Position numbers and translations under genes: made by a program. From NCBI GenBank assembly GCA_035363115.1, contig DAOSEM010000003.1:62001-126000 (forward strand): a stretch of 64,000 bases of DNA, given 5' to 3'. Below, piece after piece: positions 26,701-33,711 of this stretch. The notes below the pieces were generated by a model. That model searched no databases. It saw only the letters and a program-made list of their open reading frames with translations, and was not told the origin of the DNA. Every line of letters starts with the position of its first letter. Within the stretch, counting starts at the first letter, position 1. Source of the stretch: Syntrophales bacterium (GTDB taxonomy: Bacteria > Desulfobacterota > Syntrophia > Syntrophales > PHBD01).

Positions 26701-29700
26701 TCCCGCCACGGCCGGCATCGGATGCGTCCTCCGACGGTTGCTGTATGGTGGAGCCTGCCGCGGCCTCTGTTGCGGCGGGCTTTGGGAAGGGATCGCTTTC
26801 CTCCCTGGATTCGATTTCTCCAGCCGCCTGCCGGTCCGGGTACAGAAGGTTTTCCTCGTCCGGTGAGGCGGCGATGCTGCCGGTCTCGGGCAGCGAAAAG
26901 ACGTCTTCGGACGTGATGACGATGGTTTCGTAGGGAGACGCTGTAATCGTTTCCGTCGAGGCCAGGACGGACAGCTCGTCCGCCTGGACGGGGGTTGTCA
27001 CGGCAGCCGACGGTTGCATGGTATCCGTGGGAGCTTCGGTGGGGGCCGCCTCCGCCTCTCCCAGGGGGATCGCTCCCGCGCCGATGGCCAGGGCCGTCAG
27101 CGCGGCCCCCGTTCCGGAAAAGAGGAGCGAGGCGTCCTCCGAGGCCGCGGAAAGGATGCGCTGGATGGTCCTTTGGGTCTTGGTCCCGCCGGCGAGAGGA
27201 TCTTCGTCGGAATCGACGCTGCCGTCTTCCAGGTAGATGGGTGCGGAAGAGACCGGCGCGGTGCCCCGGACCCGCAGGCTTTTCACGGTCTGTTCGAAAT
27301 CCGGGGCCTCGGGATCGAGGTTGTACTCCCTGGCCAGCGCGATCAGCCGCTCGCGCTCCTCCTCCGAGAGATCCGCCTCCGGGTCGAACAGCTTCTGCAG
27401 CTCCGCCAGGTCGTCCGCATCCACGACATAGTTGAGTCGGGCGTCCGCTCCCTTTCCGTCCAGGCCGTTTTCCGCGTTGACGACGATGTTGCCGCTCCGT
27501 TCGTCCTGCCAGACGGCGGCGCCGTCCTTCTCGGCCTCCAGGGTGATCTCCTCCGCACGGAGACCCTCACCTTCGGCGAAGCGCAGAAGGATGTCCTCAT
27601 CGGAAAGGCCGTTCAGCTCGATCCGCTCGATTCCCAGATCCGCCAGGCCGAAGACCTCCCGGACGTCGCTTGTCCCGTCGCCGTTTACGTCCAGCCAGAG
27701 TTTCAGCGCCAGAAAGGCGGGGTCGTTCCGGTCGAGCACGCCGTCGTGGTTGGCGTCGAAGAAGGACAGGAGCTCCCGGCCGCGGATGTCCGCCGCCACA
27801 TTCATGCCCGACAGCAGCTCCCGGGCGTTGTCGATCGTGCCGCTGCCGTCCCGGTCGATGGCGAGGAAGGCGTCCCGGCCGGTGATCCATTCGGTGGCTT
27901 CCTTGTATCCGTCGTCGTCGGCGTCGAAGCGGGCCACGCCGTCCGAAAGGAGGGCCGTCAGGGTCCTGGCGACGGACTCGGGCAGGGCGATTTTGGGCAC
28001 CCCGTCTCCGGCAATGTCCACGACCAGCGCCGTCAGGGCCTGGTGCCCGGCGTCTGTTTCGGCCTCGCCGGCAGCTTGCGAGCTCAACCTGTGGGCATAC
28101 TGCCCCTCCGTCTCGGCATAATTCGGATCGCCGTTTTCGCGGCGCGTTTCGATCTGCTCGGCCTCCCATTTCTCGACGAATCCTTCCGCGTAGGAGGAAG
28201 CCCCCATGAATTTGTCTGCCGCATCCGCAATGGGAGCCGCCAGCATGCGGGGCTCGCCGGTGACCGGATCGGCAAACTCCATGACGTAGATGTAATTGTT
28301 GCTCATGAAGGAGGGCCAGCCGGCGAGGGCGAGGGAAGGAAGGCGCTCGGGAACGATCTCCAATCCCGCCGCTTCCGCTTGGTGCCGTAGATCGGCCAGC
28401 AGCTCCGTCATCTTGGCCTGCAGGATCTCGAATCCGCCGTTTTTGCCCTCGACGGAGATGCCGATGCTCCCGTCTTCGTACCGGACAAAATGGGCTTCGC
28501 CCTCCGGCGGCGGAGGCGGCGGAGTTTCTTCGTCATCATCACCGAACATGCCGCCCACCAGGGTGGAGATCAGGGTAATTACGATAGCGGCGGCGATGAC
28601 ATAGGGATTGAAGGTGCAAAGGGAGGCCTGAAGGATGCCGTATTCAAGGGCAACGGCGGTGGTATATCCGGCAAGTGCAACATTGGCCATACTGCTCACA
28701 ATCGCCGCCGGATTGCCGGACTCGAAGGACTGCACCATGGAGATCGCGGAGGTGACCAGTCCAATCCCCGCGGCGACGCCGGGGGTTAGGAAACCGCTGC
28801 TGGTTCCCATCAGACCCGTAACTCCCTTGCAGGTGTTGTCCAAGGCGACCACCAGATTCCCGGCGCTCTGGATCTGCGTCAGGGCGTCGTCGGAGGTCAG
28901 CCCCTGGATTGCGCCGGCTGCGCCCAGAACCCCGCCCACGGCACCCAGGCCGTTCATCAAGCCGTCTGTGGATTGAAGGCCTGCCAGGGTTCCGATATCC
29001 TTCAGCAGATTGATGCCGGAGGAAGCCGCACCGAGATAGTTTTTGTTCTGGATGGAATGGATCAGGTCGAGGCCCGCCGCGACGGCGCCGAGGCCGGCTA
29101 CGTAAGTCGGTGTACTTTCCTTCCCGACAATTGCTTCAATCGCACACTCATAGTTCAGCATGTGAATCGCCGCGGCGGCGGCCCCGAGGCCGTCTCCGTT
29201 GGCCAGGGCCTCGCCCAGGGTGGCGGCGTAGCCGATGGGGGCGGTATCCTTGAGGGCCTGCTCGTAGGCGGCCCGTGCGGCGGCCTCCTGGGCGTCGTAT
29301 GTTGTATCGGTGACGTTTCCGTCCTTGTCGGTCGTCTCCTGTCTGATCAGGTAGCCGTTGGAGTCATACGTGTTGGCGGTCCAACTGCCGTCGGTGTTTA
29401 CCGCTTGCGAGGAGACGGGTGTGCCGTCGGCGGTCGAGACCTGTTCCATCCAGCTCCCGTCCGCGTTGACGTGCCCGGAAACGATATCGCCGTTCCCGTC
29501 TTGCCGGGCATAATCGTAGCTGCTGTCGGAATGGACGGAGTAGGTCTTGCCGTTGTCGAAGGTAAAGGTGACGGTGTTGTCTGTGGAGGATCGGACGCTG
29601 AGCATCCGGGTGTCCTGCTCCTCCTCGAGGATGGATTTCAGGGTGGAGACGAGTTCCGTTCGTGCTTGCGCGTTCTGCCAGGCCTCCACCACCGCTTGAT

Positions 29701-30358
29701 TGCCGCCGCTGTCACCTGAGTCGGCAAGCATTGTGGATGTCTTGGGAATAAGGCTCTCGGCGAGCTTGTCAGATATGTGGTTGTTAACGCTTGACATAAA
29801 GTCTTTTACAAAGCTCTCAGGTAATTGATCATATTGATGTTCTTGGTTTCCATTTTCTTTTTGTATATTGTAGTGACGAATCCAATCATCTTCTATGCTT
29901 TTTAACTGTTCCGCTGACAATAAGGGGTTATCTGAATACTTCATCCAGAAATATTGACCGATCGGAGTTTGAAACTTGGTTAAATCCGTCTTAACTCCGC
30001 TGTCGGTTAACAAATTGTTGACCCACATCGTACATTCAATATCGTTTGGGTCTTTTGTAAGAAACGCTACATAGTTATAATTTCCTGAATGCTCGATGCT
30101 TTTGTTGATCCTTTCTACAATGCGATTATATTGTTCCTCTGTTACATAGATGTCCTTTTTTGCCTGATAATCTCCTGTTTCAATTCGCCAGCTGTCATCC
30201 AGGATCTGGCCTGGTTTACCTTCAGTGATGCCATATTTATTGTAAAAGCCATATACTTGCTTTATGTCGTGACTCAATTGTATGAATGAGTGCATAAATG
30301 ATTTGTTTGAAAAGAATTGCGAAGAAGGTATTTTGCTGTAAACGGTAATGTAAGGCAT
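23792..30358 (-). CDS. Giant type I secreted multidomain protein (toxin or adhesin)
   Basis: A 2188-aa protein with no N-terminal signal. Residues 1-150 look like a papain-fold Cys/His hydrolase: MHSFIQLSH (H23), YGFYNKYG (36-43), DDSW, VTEEQYNRIV and ECTMWVNNLL (C109). About 260-352 holds YD-like repeats (YSVHSDSSYDYARQDGNGD). About 373-603 is a Gly/Ala-rich hydrophobic helical region, pore-forming in style. EF-hand-like loops lie at 806-903 (DADDDGYKE, DRDGSGTID, DANHDGVLD, DVNGDGTSD). About 1230-1730 holds five cadherin-like repeats (VAVNDxP joints), and 1939-2053 a second EF-hand cluster (DKDGDGIID, DTDGDGRLT). The acidic tail resembles an uncleaved type I export signal. No GGxGxD nonapeptide is present. 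GGAGG precedes the ATG. Function is inferred, not shown. Confidence 0.85.
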   Translation of the reverse strand: MPYITVYSKIPSSQFFSNKSFMHSFIQLSHDIKQVYGFYNKYGITEGKPGQILDDSWRIETGDYQAKKDIYVTEEQYNRIVERINKSIEHSGNYNYVAFLTKDPNDIECTMWVNNLLTDSGVKTDLTKFQTPIGQYFWMKYSDNPLLSAEQLKSIEDDWIRHYNIQKENGNQEHQYDQLPESFVKDFMSSVNNHISDKLAESLIPKTSTMLADSGDSGGNQAVVEAWQNAQARTELVSTLKSILEEEQDTRMLSVRSSTDNTVTFTFDNGKTYSVHSDSSYDYARQDGNGDIVSGHVNADGSWMEQVSTADGTPVSSQAVNTDGSWTANTYDSNGYLIRQETTDKDGNVTDTTYDAQEAAARAAYEQALKDTAPIGYAATLGEALANGDGLGAAAAAIHMLNYECAIEAIVGKESTPTYVAGLGAVAAGLDLIHSIQNKNYLGAASSGINLLKDIGTLAGLQSTDGLMNGLGAVGGVLGAAGAIQGLTSDDALTQIQSAGNLVVALDNTCKGVTGLMGTSSGFLTPGVAAGIGLVTSAISMVQSFESGNPAAIVSSMANVALAGYTTAVALEYGILQASLCTFNPYVIAAAIVITLISTLVGGMFGDDDEETPPPPPPEGEAHFVRYEDGSIGISVEGKNGGFEILQAKMTELLADLRHQAEAAGLEIVPERLPSLALAGWPSFMSNNYIYVMEFADPVTGEPRMLAAPIADAADKFMGASSYAEGFVEKWEAEQIETRRENGDPNYAETEGQYAHRLSSQAAGEAETDAGHQALTALVVDIAGDGVPKIALPESVARTLTALLSDGVARFDADDDGYKEATEWITGRDAFLAIDRDGSGTIDNARELLSGMNVAADIRGRELLSFFDANHDGVLDRNDPAFLALKLWLDVNGDGTSDVREVFGLADLGIERIELNGLSDEDILLRFAEGEGLRAEEITLEAEKDGAAVWQDERSGNIVVNAENGLDGKGADARLNYVVDADDLAELQKLFDPEADLSEEERERLIALAREYNLDPEAPDFEQTVKSLRVRGTAPVSSAPIYLEDGSVDSDEDPLAGGTKTQRTIQRILSAASEDASLLFSGTGAALTALAIGAGAIPLGEAEAAPTEAPTDTMQPSAAVTTPVQADELSVLASTETITASPYETIVITSEDVFSLPETGSIAASPDEENLLYPDRQAAGEIESREESDPFPKPAATEAAAGSTIQQPSEDASDAGRGGIDFPENSLPDSPPVAMDDPIRAEEDVALLLTPQDLLGNDYNPDPDRILRIIEIGKADHGMASLNPDGTVLFVPDRDYHGPASFTYIISDDAGGISKGTVIIEVAAVNDNPTVVGEYIPAGVEDTALLIDPALLLQNDSDVDIATGDGDVLSVAAVGNAVHGTVRMVEGRVEFIPDTDFNGLASFDYTVSDGMGGRTTGTTSIRIAAVNDAPIGVGERIEIDEDTIAVIPQSVLLANEIDPDIATNGDTLKIISFSNASHGTVFFNDENEVVFVPDANYHGTAGFDYTVWDAAGAETTAHTTVDIASVNDAPVAVGETFHGGLANAVVYIPISAVLQNDYDVDGDPVRLTGILSTEHGEALMDWENQRIVFTPEKDFTGTAGFRYQITDDHGGVAEATMDIRINTPPEAAADGITVLEDGGAVDYDQSWATVILPETLLANDSDVDGDNLTIRWVGNSENCTVEIQDDGTIRLTTPQNYNGPASFQYETTDGYGGTAVQSVSVNVLAVNDRPVIERVAQGFPIYCYEYKPSEIIGYRYEEFNPVPIPVYSEPSWTVIYDNEKAIQVYREGHAVAASGSEEPITPSFYRNGTLVPIAYDKDEPLLSADDELKDTLTKDFGHIVAWDPDGNSESLSYQIVASPLHGSATLGSAQGYLGYTDARYGGETDSHGKVVFWEFNPTSYDTYFGNSTFTVRVSDAEGAYADVPVTSFHYGYIPGGGKPVAIDIDRDGLEFVGVDDSNVFYDINGDGWREHIAWTDRDDGLLAFDKDGDGIIDRHDEISFTGYKEGARTDLEGLQAFDTDGDGRLTANDSDWARFGVWRDANLDGITDPGEFKSLAEMDIAAINLQSDGNISVEAEGDVTLFGTSSYEMEDGTTGNIGDAAFRYTDETMPAQEAPVVPDSSAAVESACMSDADIMRMLQQFVSDCAGEMVQPPSELCIPPSTAPLDVIIAENVLHEFMEPSAQNTVVS

Positions 30359-30381
30359 GTGATTCCTCCTTGATGGATTAA

Positions 30382-30984
30382 TTAATCAAAACTAAATTTG
30401 AAGACTGCAGAATGATATTCTAAAAAGAACATAAATAAATAAAGCGCCATCAGGCGTAACTTTTCGTATTTCATAACAGTGGGGATGGTTTTAGAAGAAC
30501 CATAGTATAATAAGTATATAATCAATAATGGAAATGATAAAGCATAGTTAAGGCTGACGAAGATATATGGGTCATTGTGGTACAATGATGTTTTGATGTC
30601 GCAAGAAATAAAGCCGAACATTATACCTAATGACAGAAATGATAAATATATTATAATGAATTGGATTGGCTTTAATCTTCTGAAGCTCACAAATAAAAGC
30701 CAGAACGTACAAATAACTGGCATGAATGTGCAACAATAATCTAGGATGGGGGGAGACATCAATAAATAAATAAAAAATAATAGGAGTGCTATATAAGTAA
30801 TAACCGCGTATTTGTTGTGTAATATGTCCATTGTAATTCGCGGAGCTGTTTCAACCGGCGTCAGGATTTTAAAAATATAACCCTTGTTAGCTCCCATCAT
30901 TAGCAATACAAAAAAAATGAATGGGGGAATCAAATATGTAATAAAAATATTGATGATCCATAAGGCCCCGGTAAATTTATTCAT
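30382..30984 (-). CDS. AT-rich six-helix membrane protein, possible immunity protein
   Basis: A 200-aa protein, almost entirely hydrophobic, with about six helices: LWIINIFITYLIPPFIFFVL, YAVITYIALLLFFIYLL, FMPVICTFWLLFVSF, IQFIIIYLSFLSLGIMFGF, ALSFPLLIIYLLYY and LMALYLFMFFLEY. No family was recognised. The coding sequence is strongly AT-rich compared with the rest of the window, matching the first 200 codons of the giant gene that starts 23 bp downstream. The shared composition and adjacency suggest that the two were acquired together. A protective role against an N-terminal effector domain is a hypothesis only; a role in secretion or signalling is also possible. Confidence 0.65.
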   Translation of the reverse strand: MNKFTGALWIINIFITYLIPPFIFFVLLMMGANKGYIFKILTPVETAPRITMDILHNKYAVITYIALLLFFIYLLMSPPILDYCCTFMPVICTFWLLFVSFRRLKPIQFIIIYLSFLSLGIMFGFISCDIKTSLYHNDPYIFVSLNYALSFPLLIIYLLYYGSSKTIPTVMKYEKLRLMALYLFMFFLEYHSAVFKFSFD

Positions 30985-31064
30985 GGTGTCAAACTCCGGT
31001 GAACAGGCTCAATATGAATGTATCTTCGCTTTTAGTATGCGGATTATTTAATCTAAAAAGAACT

Positions 31065-32303
31065 TCAATTGCTTTTCGTTTCTCCTGTTTGCAGTTTTAA
31101 GGTTTTGGGACAGGGATGTCCCGGCCTTTCGAGGTCACAAAGAGTAGATGCACGAAAGATCTTTTCCCATTTCTCCCTGTCGTGCTTGGCCGGTTTGTTT
31201 CTCCATTCTTTTTCCAGCAGATATAAGCCTTCATTCCCTTCGATGGTCTTGGACAATTTGTAGAAAGGCTTGCCGGTTTTTTGGGGGGCCGGGCATTCGG
31301 AAAACAAGATCATGCACGGATAGTGATTATCCGTATCTTTTGATATTTCGTGCATTGCACCGCCGTTGCAGGCAGTGTCCAAAATTTTTAAGGTCATTCC
31401 TTTGTAAAATTCTGTTGTTGTATGCTTGGATTTTGATTTGAAATGCACTTGAGTCAGGCTTTCAGAAAAATCTTTCCGTGTCTGGCCTTTTGGAATCATC
31501 TGGATCATCAGTATGTCCGCTCGATCCACACGCGACAAGACAAGATATCCTTCCGGCTGATCGACTTGAAACACTTCCAATGTTTTCTTTGCCTTTTCCC
31601 GAGAACTTGATGGACGTCCTTGCTCAACCACATGCTTCACACGATACTTTCCGCTTCGGACATCATTGATTAAAGGCTGAATGTTTTTGTCATCAGGATG
31701 ATTTGTTAAATATTGTTTCAGATATTCTATGCCCTTTTCTTTATCACCAGTTGCGACGTAGGCCATTCCAAGGGAATAGGAAGCATTCTTCACATTCAGC
31801 CGCAGGGCCTTTTCCAGATATGGAATGCTTTCTTTTGCCCGGCCGCTGTTTCCGAGGAATACGCCATAATGGTAATTGCCTTGTGGATCATTGGGGGACG
31901 ATTCCAACAATCGTTGAAATGCAGCGTTGGCGCGTTCTGTCGAATTATGAATATCAAGGTTGTGACCAATGCTGTTGAGTATTCCCGTATGAAGCAGAAT
32001 GCTTGGTTCTGCTTTCTTGCTCTTGTTGAGAATATCCAGAACGTTGGACAGGAGCATGACATTATTCACGGCTCGTTCCTTGTCTGCTGCAGAATCGAAC
32101 TTTACAGGGTAGTTGCCGGCATGATTCATCAGATCAGCAAGAATGTGTTCCAGATAGTCTCTATCGACGGACACGATATTCTTGCCCGCAGTGTCTTTTT
32201 TGAGCGAAAGGACTTTTTTTACGTCATAGTTTCCATATGCTGAGGCAAAAACCAGAGATGGGAAAATAATTGCAAGTAACAATGATATGATAAATTTTTT
32301 CAT
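31065..32303 (-). CDS. Secreted TPR protein of the secretion cluster
   Basis: A 412-aa protein with a signal peptide (KKFIISLLLAIIFPSLVFA) and TPR helices in about residues 55-215 (ANAAFQRLLESSPNDPQGNY, SIPYLEKALRLNVKNASY, GIEYLKQYLTNHPDDKNI). The C-terminal half (about 240-412) has no recognised family; it contains several cysteines (TACNGGAMHE, PCMILFSECPAPQ, TLCDLERPGHPC). The start at 32303 is where the signal peptide begins and GGAAA precedes it. It lies between the outer-membrane channel gene and the giant substrate gene and is expected in the periplasm or outside. A chaperone-like or surface-anchoring job for the substrate is a guess. Confidence 0.65.
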   Translation of the reverse strand: MKKFIISLLLAIIFPSLVFASAYGNYDVKKVLSLKKDTAGKNIVSVDRDYLEHILADLMNHAGNYPVKFDSAADKERAVNNVMLLSNVLDILNKSKKAEPSILLHTGILNSIGHNLDIHNSTERANAAFQRLLESSPNDPQGNYHYGVFLGNSGRAKESIPYLEKALRLNVKNASYSLGMAYVATGDKEKGIEYLKQYLTNHPDDKNIQPLINDVRSGKYRVKHVVEQGRPSSSREKAKKTLEVFQVDQPEGYLVLSRVDRADILMIQMIPKGQTRKDFSESLTQVHFKSKSKHTTTEFYKGMTLKILDTACNGGAMHEISKDTDNHYPCMILFSECPAPQKTGKPFYKLSKTIEGNEGLYLLEKEWRNKPAKHDREKWEKIFRASTLCDLERPGHPCPKTLKLQTGETKSN

Positions 32304-32362
32304 GTCATTTCCTTTCTTTTCTTGATTGTGGGCACCATATAAATGATCTTGCGGGATTAACT

Positions 32363-33010
32363 TCATGGTTTCTGTAAGCCGATCATGGCGCTGGTCCGCT
32401 TATCATCCCCTTTATTAAAAAATACTTTCTGAAACTCCGGATCGCCAAGAATCATGATCACAGTCTTGTCGATCATTGCATAGGCTGATTTTTCCATGGA
32501 TTCAGGATCGTTTGCCGCATTTTGGGGCATTGAGATGGTATAGTCCTTCGCGAATGATTTTTGCGGGGTCATTTTCGATATGAGAAGGACGTGAAATCGC
32601 AGTTGCTGGCTGTTGATCGATTTGAATGTTATGGTCAACTCTGGCGAGTCCTTGGAAGGCTTTCTCTCTTCAACGATCATGTCCATCGATTCGAGGGCCT
32701 TTTGGTAGGCATACCAGTAGAAAGATGCAAGCGGCTGGTTCCATGAATTCCCTTCATAGAAATAGCAAAAAGCGACTGAACGGTCGGGGTTGTATGAATA
32801 GAAGTTCGTTGTGTCCTTCGATTCGTCGATGACGGAATTCAGGAAAATTTTCCGTTCCTTATAAAGATCGTGAAGGACTTGTCCCATATCGGGCTTGTAA
32901 TGATCGCGACGGATATTTACGACTGTGGAAGCCCCCGGTGAACAACCGATTAGAATGATTATGCCCAGCAACAAACAGATCGTTTTGGAATATTTTTTTG
33001 TTCTTTGCAT
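32363..33010 (-). CDS. Lipoprotein of unknown function in the secretion cluster
   Basis: A 215-aa predicted lipoprotein. The signal peptide ICLLLGIIILIGC ends in the lipobox LIGC, with Ser-Pro-Gly after the cysteine, which by the +2 rule suggests outer-membrane sorting. The mature part has mixed alpha/beta composition with no domain I can name (for example NSVIDESKDTTNFYSYNPD and AYAMIDKTVIMILGDPEF). The start at 33010 has GGAG at 7-base spacing. AT-rich like its neighbours, it is 59 bp upstream of the TPR gene start. Confidence 0.6.
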   Translation of the reverse strand: MQRTKKYSKTICLLLGIIILIGCSPGASTVVNIRRDHYKPDMGQVLHDLYKERKIFLNSVIDESKDTTNFYSYNPDRSVAFCYFYEGNSWNQPLASFYWYAYQKALESMDMIVEERKPSKDSPELTITFKSINSQQLRFHVLLISKMTPQKSFAKDYTISMPQNAANDPESMEKSAYAMIDKTVIMILGDPEFQKVFFNKGDDKRTSAMIGLQKP

Positions 33011-33061
33011 TTTGATCTCCTCAAAAGTGCCTCTTTCATTTTTGTGACGCACTCAAATAGG

Positions 33062-33084
33062 GGCCTCCGGCAAAGCCGGAGGCC
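33062..33084. terminator. Perfect 10-bp hairpin between the two lipoprotein genes
   Basis: GGCCTCCGGC and GCCGGAGGCC enclose a three-base loop. No long T-run follows on the minus strand, so it may only weaken read-through or protect mRNA ends inside the cluster. Confidence 0.4.
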
Positions 33085-33127
33085 TGTTCCGATGGATGGT
33101 TCATCATGTTGTTAAGAAATGACTTTT

Positions 33128-33601
33128 TTACTTTTCGTTCAGTGTTGCATATTTCAATGACTTGATTGCTTCTTTTCCCTCTTCCTCGCCGACGCGATGA
33201 ATGTCTCCCCAGGCATCCGGATGTCCAAAGTTGATCGTTGTCCTGACGAAATATTCTTTGCCTGCTGCCACATTGAGCGTTTTCTTCGTTTTTTTTACTC
33301 CTTCAATAGAATTTTCTGCCGCAATCCAATGACTTCCAGGTACGGCCTCATAGACAAAGTAGGTTCCACTGTTGACCCCGCCGACTCGATTCCCGTCAAC
33401 AACGAGATATATTCCCCTGGCGGCCCCCAACATCGACAATTCCCTGTAAAAGTAGATGTAGCCTTTTTCGCTGTTTGCCGGTGGCTGGAAGTGTGAAGCA
33501 TGCTCTTTCAGGTTCAGGGCGGCAGGTGTTGCACACCCGCTGAGCTGAACGGTTACAACCAGCAATGCGACAGCGATGAACCAAGAAACTGATTTCTTCA
33601 T
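33128..33601 (-). CDS. DUF2846-type lipoprotein
   Basis: A 157-aa predicted lipoprotein. The signal peptide FIAVALLVVTVQLSGC ends at the lipobox LSGC. The body matches the DUF2846 pattern: EKGYIYFYRE near residue 45, a short beta-hairpin IYLVVDGNRVGGVNSGTYF, PGSHWIAAE, and AGKEYFVRTTINFG. Members are small periplasmic or outer-membrane beta proteins without known function. The start at 33601 has GGAGGG at 6-base spacing; the longer frame to 33727 would bury the signal peptide. It is 110 bp after the TolC-like gene on the same strand, so it belongs to the secretion cluster. Confidence 0.75.
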   Translation of the reverse strand: MKKSVSWFIAVALLVVTVQLSGCATPAALNLKEHASHFQPPANSEKGYIYFYRELSMLGAARGIYLVVDGNRVGGVNSGTYFVYEAVPGSHWIAAENSIEGVKKTKKTLNVAAGKEYFVRTTINFGHPDAWGDIHRVGEEEGKEAIKSLKYATLNEK

Positions 33602-33711
33602 GAAGTTCCCTCCGTTTTTATTCTCAACAGAGACTTTTGGGCCTCCATTGGTATTCCATTTTACTGACGACCCATTCCGAAACGATTGAGCTCTATTGAT
33701 TCCATTCATCC

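Noticed and set aside
23792..30358. RTX toxin in the strict sense
   Set aside because: No glycine-rich nonapeptide repeats were found by reading, so the protein is described as a type I secreted EF-hand/cadherin-like protein instead.
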